Translations under genes and position numbers: made by a program
Notes under the pieces: model-generated
Databases searched by the model: none
The model's input: the letters and a program-made list of their open reading frames with translations, nothing else
Told to the model about the DNA's origin: nothing
Part shown: piece by piece, positions 52,364 to 61,256 of the stretch
Position numbering within the stretch: position 1 is the first letter of the stretch
Layout: each line of letters begins with the position of its first letter
DNA from: Halarsenatibacter silvermanii
GTDB lineage: Bacteria; Bacillota; Halanaerobiia; Halanaerobiales; Halarsenatibacteraceae
Direction: 5' to 3'
NCBI RefSeq assembly: GCF_900103135.1
Contig: NZ_FNGO01000003.1
Location: 62,001 to 126,000 of the forward strand
DNA: 64,000 nucleotides

Positions 52364-52670
52364 AAACTATCTCCACCTTATTAAGATGTTCCTCGAATTC
52401 TGCGATCAACTCTGCTATACGGTCCTCATTTCGACATTCAGCTGCTTTTTCAATCTCCCGGGCCAGCTCCGTCATCCTGTCAAAGCCATAACTCCCGCCG
52501 CTTCCCTTAATTTTATGAGCGAGTTCTTCAATCTCATCAAAATTATCATTTTTCAGCATCTCTTTAAAGTTCCCTATATCTGAGCTGCGATTTTCCATAA
52601 ACATAGGAATCAAATCTTTTAAATCCTTATCAACGTTTACCACAAACTCACCGGCAGAATCATCTGCCAT
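52356..52670 (-). CDS. histidine phosphotransfer (Hpt) protein
   Basis: 104 residues, all-helical Hpt domain with the phospho-histidine in EELAHKIKGSGGSYGFD. It probably passes phosphate from the hybrid kinase's receivers to a response regulator such as the adjacent REC-GGDEF protein. The ATG at 52670 follows GGGGTGA at 4 nt. Its end carries GGTGGAG, the ribosome site for the overlapping kinase start (ATGAATGA). Confidence 0.9.
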   Translation of the reverse strand: MADDSAGEFVVNVDKDLKDLIPMFMENRSSDIGNFKEMLKNDNFDEIEELAHKIKGSGGSYGFDRMTELAREIEKAAECRNEDRIAELIAEFEEHLNKVEIVYE

Positions 52671-52689
52671 ATAATCACCCCGCAAAAAA

Positions 52690-53679
52690 TTATTGACAAA
52701 AATCAGCTGCAAAGACCTTCACGCAGTTCCGGCCGTCATTCTTGGCTGCATATAATGCTTTATCCGCCTTCTCCAACAGCATTTCCGGCTCTCCTTCCCG
52801 ACAGTAGTTTGATGCTGTCCCTCCTACGCTGACGGTAACATACTCATCGACAGGAGAGTCTTCATGCTCTATTTCTAACTCTCTGATCCCTTTACGAATT
52901 CTTTCAGCAACCCTTTTTACCCCCGTAATATCTGTCCTGGGGAGTATCGCTGCAAATTCCTCCCCACCATAACGCGCGACCAGATCTCCCGGTCTATATA
53001 ATAGCTTCTCCAGCTTTTTAGCAAGTTTCTTAAGACAATCATCACCAGCCTGATGACCATAAAGATCGTTATAATACTTAAAATGGTCTATATCGAGCAT
53101 TATTAGTCCCATAGAAGAATTCTCACGCCTGGCCCTTTTCCATTCCTCATTCAGCCTCTCATCAAAAAGCCGTCTATTGGCCAGAAAGGTAAGTCCATCC
53201 TGAGAGGCCAGCTTTTCCAGCTTCTTGTTGGCTTCTTTTAGCTTGCTGGTTGCCTCTTTCAGCTCTCTTTCGCGGGCATTTCTCTTCTTTATTTCTTTCC
53301 GCAATCTCAGGGCGGAAGCAACACGGGCCTTAAGCTCTATTTTGGATATAGGCTTTTTTATATAATCCATGGCTCCTGATTCGAAAGCCTCTCTCAAAGT
53401 TTGATCATCCTGTTTTCCTGTAACCATTATTATCGGAATATCCTGCATGGCCGGTTCCATTTTCAGACAGCTGCATATTTCAACTCCATTCATATCGGGC
53501 AAAACGACATCCAGCAGAATAAGATCGAGTTCGCCTGCGGCTAAATCTTTTTCCGTAATCTTTATCATAAGCTCTTCGCCATTGGTCACGAACTCGACAT
53601 TTTCGTAACCGGCCTGGCGAAGGTAATTTTCCAGCAGCAATCTGATCTCGCGGGCATCATCGACGACCAGGATGTTCAA
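52690..53679 (-). CDS. response regulator diguanylate cyclase (REC-GGDEF)
   Basis: 329 residues. The receiver domain (1-125) has acidic residues in LVVDDAREIR, phospho-Asp in LILLDVVLPDMNG and Lys in YIKKPISK. A coiled linker (130-165) leads to a GGDEF domain with active motif ARYGGEEFAAILP and an RxxD inhibitory site (RPGD) five residues before it. Product: cyclic di-GMP. The start is a TTG with AGGAGT 8 nt upstream. First gene of the REC-GGDEF / Hpt / hybrid-kinase operon, hence the likely output of that phosphorelay. Confidence 0.93.
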   Translation of the reverse strand: MNILVVDDAREIRLLLENYLRQAGYENVEFVTNGEELMIKITEKDLAAGELDLILLDVVLPDMNGVEICSCLKMEPAMQDIPIIMVTGKQDDQTLREAFESGAMDYIKKPISKIELKARVASALRLRKEIKKRNARERELKEATSKLKEANKKLEKLASQDGLTFLANRRLFDERLNEEWKRARRENSSMGLIMLDIDHFKYYNDLYGHQAGDDCLKKLAKKLEKLLYRPGDLVARYGGEEFAAILPRTDITGVKRVAERIRKGIRELEIEHEDSPVDEYVTVSVGGTASNYCREGEPEMLLEKADKALYAAKNDGRNCVKVFAADFCQ

Positions 53680-53808
53680 AAAATTCCACTCCTTTCCTTA
53701 AACAGCAAAAAGATTTCGCCCAAAACTTTATGTTATCAATAAGTATTTCAAGAGCACCCGAAATAATCCTGCTTAAGCAGCTTTACAATAATGATACTCA
53801 TTTTATAT

Positions 53809-54021
53809 TTATCTCAAATTTTCACTGCAGGCCTCACAGCCATTACAGCCGCGATATTTATAATTTCCTGGATTGATCACCCGGGAAATACTGGTTTTAT
53901 CATCCGCCATCATTTCTGCGAATTTTCTGTATCTTTTCTCAAAGCCTTTGGCTGCTCTATGAACTAAAGCGGAGGTGTTTCCTTCTCTGCGACTGCTGCC
54001 AACAATAACAAGAACTTTCAT
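53809..54021 (-). pseudogene. truncated NADPH-dependent FMN reductase-like gene
   Basis: The 70 codons encode the start of a flavodoxin-fold oxidoreductase (MKVLVIVGSSRREGNTSAL, then YKYRGCNGCEACSEN), a family of about 180 residues. The frame stops right after the cysteine motif and the remaining two thirds are absent. AGAGGTG precedes the ATG, so the fragment may still be translated. Confidence 0.65.
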
Positions 54022-54066
54022 CCGAAAATCACCTCTTGAACAATTATTTTATTATCCGGATTTGAT

Positions 54067-54104
54067 GCAAAAATCCTGCCGCCAGGAAATTATTGCGGCA
54101 GGAT
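54067..54104 (-). terminator. terminator of the LysM-M23 peptidase gene
   Basis: ATCCTGCCGC (54073-54082) and GCGGCAGGAT (54095-54104) form a 10-bp perfect stem; on the minus strand TTTTTGC follows. Confidence 0.85.
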
Positions 54105-54198
54105 TAAATAAAAATCTATAAAAAATTGTAAAGGGATTAAATTCTTTACTCCCCGGGATATCAGCTCATAAATTCAATCTCTTAAATTATAGTTTGCC

Positions 54199-55320
54199 TT
54201 AAGGCAGATATTCTACAGGGTTTTGTGGTTCTCCTTCTTTGATAATTTCAAAATGAAGATGAGGCCCGGTGCTCACTCCGGTATTTCCTGAAAAACTTAT
54301 TGTCTCTCCCCTGCTTATCTCCTCACCAGCTCTCACCAGCAGATCCGAGTTATGAGCATAAAGAGTGGTGATCTTATCATTGTGCTCTATGATCACTGTG
54401 TAACCATAGCCCTGTTTCCAGCCTGCAAAATCTACCACACCGGCTGCCGCTGCGCTAACTTCTGTGCCTTGAGAGGCTGCTATATCAATGCCGGTGTGAA
54501 AGTCGCTCTCTCCGGAAAATGGTTCGCTCCGCGCTCCAAAGCCGGAGGTAATTCTACCCTGAAGAGGCCACTTAAAATCTATTCTTTCCAGCGGAGAAGG
54601 TTCATTTCTCCTGCTCTCTCCGGGTATTCTCAAAGTTTGACCTGGATATATAGTATTGCCTCTCATGTTATTAACTGTACTTATGCTATCAATGTCAACC
54701 TCATACTTCGCCGAAATATCCGATAAAGTTTCACCAGGTCTAACAGTATGCTTCTGAGAGTTCATCTCTATATTTGTATGATCGCCGAATATTTTTTCTC
54801 CACCCCTGCCCAGAGTCAAGCTGCTATCTTCTCGGGAAACAGGAATCTCGATTTCTATTCCGACTTCAAGATGAGTACTTTTGAGGTCATTTAGTATGAT
54901 GATCTTTTCCTGAGAAACATTTTGTTCAGCTGCCAGGGTGGAAAGAGTGTCACCTCGACTCAATTCGTAAGTCTTAGTATCTAAATCAGATACAAGTTTT
55001 TTCGAAAGTTGATCACGAGTTTCCTCACCATATATACCATCAACTCCAGCAGCTGTTTCTTTCTGCAGTTTTTTTACAGCTGATTTTGTGCTTTCTTCAT
55101 AAACACCGTCAGCTTCAAGATTAAAACCTATCACCTGGAGCGTGTTTTGAAGTTCTTCTACGCGGGGACCTACATCTCCTTCTCTCAAAGTCATACCAGC
55201 AGCTGACCAACTTATCACAATCAACAAAATACAGGATAAAACTGCAGAACAGAGCGGTTTACAGTTTTTATGTTTAATTATATTTTTGATTATGACCTTC
55301 ATCTCTCTTATAAATAACAA
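54199..55320 (-). CDS. exported peptidoglycan endopeptidase: PG-binding, two LysM, M23
   Basis: 373 residues. N-terminal signal/anchor (AVLSCILLIVISWSAAG, about 26-43), a peptidoglycan-binding domain (45-108; DVGPRVEELQNTLQVIGF), two LysM repeats (about 117-162 and 190-233; YELSRGDTLSTLAAEQ, HTVRPGETLSDISAKY) and a zinc M23 peptidase domain (255-373). The M23 motifs FHTGIDIA and HLHFEI supply the metal ligands. It probably cuts cross-bridges in cell-wall remodelling or spore-related processes. The start is uncertain: TTG at 55320 has GGGAGGG 11 nt upstream; an ATG six codons later has only AGAGAG. Confidence 0.92.
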   Translation of the reverse strand: MLFIREMKVIIKNIIKHKNCKPLCSAVLSCILLIVISWSAAGMTLREGDVGPRVEELQNTLQVIGFNLEADGVYEESTKSAVKKLQKETAAGVDGIYGEETRDQLSKKLVSDLDTKTYELSRGDTLSTLAAEQNVSQEKIIILNDLKSTHLEVGIEIEIPVSREDSSLTLGRGGEKIFGDHTNIEMNSQKHTVRPGETLSDISAKYEVDIDSISTVNNMRGNTIYPGQTLRIPGESRRNEPSPLERIDFKWPLQGRITSGFGARSEPFSGESDFHTGIDIAASQGTEVSAAAAGVVDFAGWKQGYGYTVIIEHNDKITTLYAHNSDLLVRAGEEISRGETISFSGNTGVSTGPHLHFEIIKEGEPQNPVEYLP

Positions 55321-55471
55321 AAGTGCGGATTCCCTCCCGAATAATTCTTAATAATAACTTCAAATAAGGTATTATAAATAGTAATCCCAAAATTAATTAT
55401 AGACCAAAATAAAGATAAAATAAAGGAAACCCGCACTTCATCAGCTTTTTTCACATAAAAATCACAATTAA

Positions 55472-56179
55472 TCAAGCAATCCATTTACCCAGCGGCTGCA
55501 GTATAGCCCCCAGATGAAACTCACTTATCAGCTCTGTGTCCTCATTAGCTTCTCCCCTTTTAAGCAGGGGAACGACAAAGTCAAAATCAATCCAGATCCA
55601 GTCTTTATTATCAAAATCATTGATGATATCAATCACTTCTCCGATTGAACTAAGACTCTCCAATTCAGAGAACTCTTCAGAGGTTGACTCCTCCTCTTTG
55701 AAAGATGTATTTGCCTCCTCATCAAACTCAAAAATATATTTCTCTTTCTTGTAATAATGAGGATCATAATTGGGAGGATCCTCTACTCTTTCAATACCAA
55801 TCTCCAGCAAAAGTTCACCATTTTCCGATTTGACTTTTCTTATTCTTTCTTCAACGATGCTATTTTTAAGATCCTCTCGAAATTTATACCACTGCCAGCT
55901 ATCATCAAGCAGTAATCCAGTCGGGGATACTTTGGATGCATCCTCTCCCAGTCCTTTTTCTACTGTCAATCCCGCTTTTATCAGTGGGCCTTCCTCTTTG
56001 AAAATATATTTGCCGAAATTGTGGACCGGCCAATCAGTTCCTGGAACCACCCACCAGTGGGTTTTCTTCAAATCAAATCTGCCATGAGTTTTTGGAGAAA
56101 GAGTCTTATTTTCTGTATTTACATAATCAGAAAAATTTTTAGCAGTTATCTCAGAAGAATTATATTTGATTGCTTTCAT
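55472..56179 (-). CDS. hypothetical protein, 235 aa
   Basis: Not recognised. Soluble, acidic and aromatic-rich (KTHWWVVPGTDWPVHNFGKY, DDSWQWYKFREDL, DWIWIDFDFVVPLL), with no signal peptide or membrane segment. The ATG at 56179 follows GGGAGGT at 9 nt, and a promoter with consensus boxes lies about 200 bp upstream. It is monocistronic. Confidence 0.6.
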   Translation of the reverse strand: MKAIKYNSSEITAKNFSDYVNTENKTLSPKTHGRFDLKKTHWWVVPGTDWPVHNFGKYIFKEEGPLIKAGLTVEKGLGEDASKVSPTGLLLDDSWQWYKFREDLKNSIVEERIRKVKSENGELLLEIGIERVEDPPNYDPHYYKKEKYIFEFDEEANTSFKEEESTSEEFSELESLSSIGEVIDIINDFDNKDWIWIDFDFVVPLLKRGEANEDTELISEFHLGAILQPLGKWIA

Positions 56180-56371
56180 CTCTGTAATACCTCCCGGGTA
56201 GTTGTTCTCGACCATGACTCCAGAAAGACCTTCGACCTCATCCCCCAGTTCTCGCTGAAAATCATTGATTACTTTTCTCCCTATTAATACTTTCTATCAA
56301 AGTTTAATTAATCCTGCGTTAAAAGCAAAATATTTTAAACTAGCCGGGAAACTTCTCCCGATTCCGGACTT

Positions 56372-56400
56372 ATAATAGACTATTTTATCGGAATTGTCAA
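56372..56400 (-). promoter_or_regulatory. predicted promoter of the 235-aa protein gene
   Basis: Minus-strand TTGACA (56400-56395), 17-bp spacer, TATTAT (56377-56372). The rest of the 365-bp gap up to cysK (56180-56544) is AT-rich with no other feature that I can see. Confidence 0.65.
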
Positions 56401-56544
56401 ATCTCAAGGTAATTTTAAGAGGGGATTCAAATAAAGTATATGGAGTCAGCAGAGTTCCATATCTCTAAAATAATATACCCGGGACAAAAACGTATTTTAT
56501 ATTTGATAAAATACATTATTAAATTGTTTGCAGTAAGATAAAAT

Positions 56545-57501
56545 TTAATCAAAGATATAATCTTCAGTCAGATATCTATCTCCTCCATCAGGAAAAATAG
56601 TCAATACCTCAGCATCGGGTTGTTTGTTCTTTATCAGTTCGGCAGCCCGTGCATTGCTGCCGGCGCTGATTCCGGTAAAAATACCCTGTTTGGCCAGTCT
56701 TTTAGCAGCAGCTACAGCTTCATCGTCACTTATAGTCATAAATTCATCAATGATATCGAGCTCAAGAATGTCAGGTATTAATCCATCTCCTATGCCCTGC
56801 TGAATATGATGACCGGGCTCACACCCCTGCAAAACAGCCGCATTCTCAGGCTCAACTGCTACAATTCTACAATCGGGATATGTTTCTTTTAGTTTTTTTC
56901 CTACTCCTGTAATTGTTCCCCCGGTTCCGATACCGCTAACAAAATAATCTGCAGGATCGGACAGATCTTTTATAATTTCTGGCCCCGTCCTTAGCTCATG
57001 CACTTCAAGGTTATAAGAGTTGCCGAATTGATTTAACCAGAGGTGATTGGAATGTTTTTCTGCTAGCTGTCTGGCTTTTTTGAGGGAATTGTCAATGGCC
57101 TCTTTAATATTTCCACCGGGATCAGTCAGTATCAAATCAGCCCCGTAAGACTTCATGAACTCTCTTCTTTCCTGGCTCATATTTTCCGGCATTATAATTA
57201 CTACATCAAGTTCTAAAACAGCTCCGACCATGGAAATACCTATACCCTGATTGCCGCTGGAGGCTTCAACCAGAACTGTATTTTTGTCTATTTCTCCGTT
57301 TTCGATTCCTTTCCTCACCATCCAGTAAGCAGTCCTTGATTTTATGCTGCCTCCCAGATTCAAAAACTCAAGCTTGCTCATAAAATCATATCCAGGTTCA
57401 AACTCAATATTGACCAGAGGCGTATCCCCAATCCCCCGCTCTAAAAGATCAAAATCAAAATTTCTGGCCCGAGCGGAATGAAGACTTTCAGTATCAGGCA
57501 T
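56545..57501 (-). CDS. cysteine synthase family PLP enzyme
   Basis: 318 residues of the cysteine synthase / cystathionine beta-synthase fold. PLP lysine in NLGGSIKSRTAYWM near residue 53; substrate loop EASSGNQGIGISM (TSGNTG in typical CysK); phosphate-binding GIGTGGTITGVG near 190. The usual reaction is O-acetylserine plus sulfide to cysteine. The Ser and Gln changes in the substrate loop leave room for a related beta-replacement substrate. It lies 84 bp after tctA on the same strand and may be transcribed with the tct operon. Confidence 0.88.
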   Translation of the reverse strand: MPDTESLHSARARNFDFDLLERGIGDTPLVNIEFEPGYDFMSKLEFLNLGGSIKSRTAYWMVRKGIENGEIDKNTVLVEASSGNQGIGISMVGAVLELDVVIIMPENMSQERREFMKSYGADLILTDPGGNIKEAIDNSLKKARQLAEKHSNHLWLNQFGNSYNLEVHELRTGPEIIKDLSDPADYFVSGIGTGGTITGVGKKLKETYPDCRIVAVEPENAAVLQGCEPGHHIQQGIGDGLIPDILELDIIDEFMTISDDEAVAAAKRLAKQGIFTGISAGSNARAAELIKNKQPDAEVLTIFPDGGDRYLTEDYIFD

Positions 57502-57585
57502 TTATCCAATTTCCCCCTCGCTGATCATATTAATTTACTTAAATTTTGTTCTTCTATAAAAAATCACTCCTGCCTATCAGCCAGA

Positions 57586-59124
57586 TCAATCGCTGACATG
57601 CATATTATAATCACTTCTGCCGTTACGCCATCTTTTATATGCAAACCATACAATTGCTCCAAAAGTTACCGCCCAAAGGACTCTGGATATATTGCTCTGA
57701 AAAAAGAAAGTATAGTCCCCTCCGGACATCATCAGAGCCTGGCGAAAACTCTCCTCGAATAAAGGCGCTACCAGAAAAGCCAGCACCAAAGGTCCGTCCG
57801 TTATTTTAAACCAGAAAAAGAAGCAGCCTATTATTCCAGATAATATCATTATTACTACATCGAATGGACGGGTCTGGTAAGCATAAGTACCCATGATCAG
57901 TAATACAGTTATGGCCGGCCATAAAAAACGAGCCGGCATTCTGGTAAGCCTGGTATAAACAGGAATCAATAATTTGCCAAATAAAAAGTTGAATGGATTA
58001 GCAAAAAGCAGGAGTAAAAACATCACGTATACTGTTTCAGTGTGGTCGACCATCACCCGGGGACCGACCGGAATGCCTTCCATCATCAAAGCCGCCATCA
58101 GCATAGCGGCTATCGAACTGCCGGGCACACCGAAGGTCAGCATGGGAATAAAAGTGGCCCCGCAGGTAGCGTTGTTGGCGGCTTCAGCAGCAGCTACACC
58201 CTCAAGCGAACCTTTGCCGTACTCTTCATCTTTTGATATCTGACCTACAACGCTGTGCGAAGTATAGGAACTGAGTGTAGCTCCGGGTCCGGGTAAAGCT
58301 CCTAGAAAAATCCCCATAAGGGTACCCAGCCCCAGCCCCTTCCAGGCTCCTATTAATTCTTTGAAGGTAAGGCCTTTTTCTTTTTGGAGTTGTTCAGTCT
58401 TGCCCTCGCCCAGCTCTTCGACGCTGGTCGGGTCTACAAACACTTTTCTCATATGCCTGATTATTTCCGGAACAGCAAAAAACCCCATCAGAAAAGGTAT
58501 CAAATCAAACCCGGCTTGAAGCTGGCGAATGCCCATGGTGAAACGAAATGATCCCGTAACTATATCCCGACCTATTACAGCCAGAAAAAAGCCGACAGCC
58601 GCGGAAATCATCCCCTTCCCGGGATTATCGGCGGCAAGCAAAACCACCAGAGCCAGCGCCATAATATAAAGTGCGGTAAGTTCGGCCGGACCAAACTTAG
58701 GTGCTACCATACCTATAGGAACCACCAAAAATATAAGCGCAATATCGCTGACGCTGTCGCCAAAGATTGAGGAATAAAGAGCCATCTGCAGGGCCTTGCG
58801 GGTTTTGCCTTTTTTCGTCAAACCGTAACCATCAGCCACGGTAGCAGCTGCCCCTGAAGTTCCGGGTGTGGCAAAACTGATTGCAGTTATTGAACCACCA
58901 TAGGTCCCGCCTTTATAGGTGCCTATGAGAAGACCCATGGCCTGATGAAAAGGAATGACCAGCGTGAGAGGTAATGCTATGGCTATGGGAAGGGTATGAG
59001 CCAGACCGGGGATAGCACCAAAAGAAATTCCTATTACAACACCGAGAAGTATGAATAAAAAAGTGTCAAGTGAAATTACCAGTCCGATAGCCGCCATCAA
59101 AGCGTCCGGATCAAAAAAGGTCAT
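57586..59124 (-). CDS. tctA: tripartite tricarboxylate transporter, large membrane subunit
   Basis: 512 residues, about 12 helices. Family motifs: FGAIPGLAHTLPIAIALPLT, GTYKGGTYGGSITAISFATPGTSGAAATVADGYGL (two parts) and a second-half repeat GIFLGALPGPGATLSSYTSH. It forms the channel part of a Na+- or H+-driven uptake system with TctB and the binding protein TctC. Third gene in the order tctC-tctB-tctA. The carried carboxylate cannot be inferred. Confidence 0.93.
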   Translation of the reverse strand: MTFFDPDALMAAIGLVISLDTFLFILLGVVIGISFGAIPGLAHTLPIAIALPLTLVIPFHQAMGLLIGTYKGGTYGGSITAISFATPGTSGAAATVADGYGLTKKGKTRKALQMALYSSIFGDSVSDIALIFLVVPIGMVAPKFGPAELTALYIMALALVVLLAADNPGKGMISAAVGFFLAVIGRDIVTGSFRFTMGIRQLQAGFDLIPFLMGFFAVPEIIRHMRKVFVDPTSVEELGEGKTEQLQKEKGLTFKELIGAWKGLGLGTLMGIFLGALPGPGATLSSYTSHSVVGQISKDEEYGKGSLEGVAAAEAANNATCGATFIPMLTFGVPGSSIAAMLMAALMMEGIPVGPRVMVDHTETVYVMFLLLLFANPFNFLFGKLLIPVYTRLTRMPARFLWPAITVLLIMGTYAYQTRPFDVVIMILSGIIGCFFFWFKITDGPLVLAFLVAPLFEESFRQALMMSGGDYTFFFQSNISRVLWAVTFGAIVWFAYKRWRNGRSDYNMHVSD

Positions 59125-59235
59125 TTACTCGCTCCTCCTCTTATATCTTATGTACATAACTTATCATTCCTATTTTCGTCAATAAATCAATTTTAAATTC
59201 TTCAGGTAAGATAAGTTCAATATTTCATTTATGAT

Positions 59236-59724
59236 TTAAAATAATAAATTAGGGGGGAAATAAATGTCCAAAAACACTACAAAAAGACCATATAAAAGCG
59301 CTGTTATACTTGCCGAAATTACTAAAGACAGCAACAAACGCTGCGAGAGCTTAACGTCTCTATCCCTTCTGCTGCTGTCCAAATATTCAATTAAAAACCA
59401 GAGGGCAGTGAGTGTCAATGAGGTAGCTACTACCATACCAATGTGCAAAACTCCCATGTAATAAATATACATCAAAAAACCTACAGCTATTACCGAGAAA
59501 AAAGTGAAATCTCGATCAAGATTCACGTCTTCTTCTCTGCTGCGAAATAGATCCTTGGTGAAAATTATTATTCCGCCTATAATAAATAACAGCTGAGATA
59601 AACGAGGCATAAGAAGCTCTTCAAACAAAAGCTGCATCTGAAAAGAGTACAAAAAAGTGCTCAGACCAAAGATTGTAAGTGCTATTCCTACAATTCCTTT
59701 GATTGACAGCATGCCTGCACTCAT
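59236..59724 (-). CDS. tctB: tripartite tricarboxylate transporter, small membrane subunit
   Basis: 162 residues with four helices (IVGIALTIFGLSTFLYSF, LLFIIGGIIIFTKDLF, FFSVIAVGFLMYIYYM with VVATSLTLTALWFLI, LLLSLVISASITALLYGLFVV), the standard TctB topology. GAGGTG lies 9 nt before the ATG. It is preceded by an intercistronic hairpin that separates it from tctC. Confidence 0.88.
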   Translation of the reverse strand: MSAGMLSIKGIVGIALTIFGLSTFLYSFQMQLLFEELLMPRLSQLLFIIGGIIIFTKDLFRSREEDVNLDRDFTFFSVIAVGFLMYIYYMGVLHIGMVVATSLTLTALWFLIEYLDSSRRDRDVKLSQRLLLSLVISASITALLYGLFVVFLDIYFPPNLLF

Positions 59725-59752
59725 ATATGTTCACACCTCAGTTTAAATTGAA

Positions 59753-59787
59753 GCCCGGGATAATCAACCACAACTGATATCCCGGGC
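59753..59787 (-). promoter_or_regulatory. intercistronic hairpin between tctC and tctB
   Basis: GCCCGGGATA (59753-59762) and TATCCCGGGC (59778-59787) form a perfect 10-bp stem with a 15-nt loop. No clear T run follows on the minus strand, so it more likely acts as a partial terminator or 3' stabiliser. Either would keep the binding-protein message in excess over the membrane subunits. Confidence 0.6.
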
Positions 59788-59864
59788 CTGAATTTTTATT
59801 CAAATTAAGTCATCAAACGAGCTAAAATAATCACCTTTTATCAGTGGACGGGTTTTTACTCAGC

Positions 59865-60854
59865 TTAATTCTGTTCCTCAAGCCAGGCTTCGTAATCGGG
59901 AAGTACATCTTCAACTAGCTCATCAAAATATGACTCTGTCTCTTCAATCGTATGCGGCACAGCCACTACACCCATTTCATCCATATCTTCCTGAAAGTCC
60001 TCGCTTTCGATAACTTCGCGGATAGCAGCATTCAGCGCTTCTCTCACATCCTCATCTATGCCTTCTGGAGCCAGAGCCGAAAGCGAATGAGGCTCTGCGT
60101 AATCTACTCCTACATCTCTCATATGAGGGACTTCAGGAATGGCATCGACAGTTTCTGCCATCTCCGAGGTGTGTACAAGGATTTCAAGTTCATCATCTTC
60201 ATAAAGCGGGAGGGCTGCAGCCAGAGAAAGATGTCCTGCCTGCACATGTCCGCCGGCGAGATTGGCCTGTACATCTGCTCCGCCACCCAGATTTACATAG
60301 CTATAATCCAGCTCATCGGATGGCAGCAGCATCTCGAAGGCATAATGCATGGGATGATTCATCGCCTGACCACCCACAACTGTTTGACCGGGATTTTCTT
60401 CTATATGTTCCACCAGCTCATCATAGCTGGCAAAGGGCTGTTCGACAAGAGCGGCAAAGACAAAAGTTGGACTACCCATGGTGGCTACAGGATCGAAGTC
60501 TTCAAAATCATAGCCGACGTCCCTGGTTGCTGGATCGAAAAGCTGTGCAGGAGGATGAGCCCAAAAAACTATGTTTTCCTCCGGATCGGAATCGGCTACA
60601 TGATAACCTGCCTCGGTAGCGTCACCGCCGGGCATATTCGTTACATCAACTTCAATTCCCAGCTCCGTGAGTCCTTCCGCCATATGACGGGCGGTGATAT
60701 CATGAGAACCGCCAGCATCATAACCTACTATGAAATCAAAACTTTCCCCTTCAATCTCAGCCCAGGGTTCCTCAGCAGCAGCTTCATGACCTGTCAACAG
60801 CATTCCAGCAGCCAGAACAAGCACCAGCAGAGCAAAAGCGCATCTTTTTACCAT
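59865..60854 (-). CDS. tctC: tripartite tricarboxylate transporter substrate-binding protein (TctC/Bug)
   Basis: 329 residues. A signal peptide (MVKRCAFALLVLVLAAGMLL) precedes the Bug-type binding fold: SFDFIVGYDAGGSHDITARHMAEGL near residue 35, then DPVATMGSPTFVFAA and VGGQAMNHPMHYAFEML. First gene of the operon. The ATG at 60854 follows GGAGG; a longer frame begins before this site. Compared with typical Bug proteins the GGxxD ligand loop reads AGGSHD. Confidence 0.9.
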   Translation of the reverse strand: MVKRCAFALLVLVLAAGMLLTGHEAAAEEPWAEIEGESFDFIVGYDAGGSHDITARHMAEGLTELGIEVDVTNMPGGDATEAGYHVADSDPEENIVFWAHPPAQLFDPATRDVGYDFEDFDPVATMGSPTFVFAALVEQPFASYDELVEHIEENPGQTVVGGQAMNHPMHYAFEMLLPSDELDYSYVNLGGGADVQANLAGGHVQAGHLSLAAALPLYEDDELEILVHTSEMAETVDAIPEVPHMRDVGVDYAEPHSLSALAPEGIDEDVREALNAAIREVIESEDFQEDMDEMGVVAVPHTIEETESYFDELVEDVLPDYEAWLEEQN

Positions 60855-60956
60855 ATTAATGCCTCCTCTTTTAGGATTTTGAAAAATATTCAAACGAACA
60901 ATTTTAAACTCTTTGAGTTGAAATAGTGAGCTAATTTCAAAAATATTCCTTTTTAA

Positions 60957-60985
60957 ATACTATCATATATTTTTTATATTATCAA
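60957..60985 (-). promoter_or_regulatory. predicted promoter of the tct operon
   Basis: Minus-strand TTGATA (60985-60980), 17-bp spacer, TAGTAT (60962-60957), about 100 bp upstream of tctC. The 400-bp gap to the nitrilase gene is strongly AT-rich and holds no gene; a TATAAT at 61220-61225 may serve the nitrilase gene, but without a good -35. Confidence 0.55.
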
Positions 60986-61256
60986 GCTAAATTATAATAA
61001 TATTAAAGAATAATCGTGGTTAACTTCGTGTTTTTATTATCAAAGTTAAGTTTCTTTACAATGTTTTATTGTCATTAAAAACTTCTGCAACCATTGTAAT
61101 ATAATTATGATCATAATAACAGTTATTCAGGGCTTAGATACCTGTATACATATATATTTTCATTTTGAAATTTTTTTACATGATTATCAGCAGGAATGGC
61201 GACGGCAGTCAGGAAATAATATAATCACACTGGATTATATCAGGGAGGTAAAATAA

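Noticed and set aside
55322-55440. GTGCGG and CCGCAC words flanking the region upstream of the M23 peptidase gene
   Set aside because: Too far apart and too short to call a structure.
59952-60926. Plus-strand open frame of 324 codons opposite tctC
   Set aside because: tctC is unambiguous with a signal peptide and binding fold; the opposite frame has no recognisable features.
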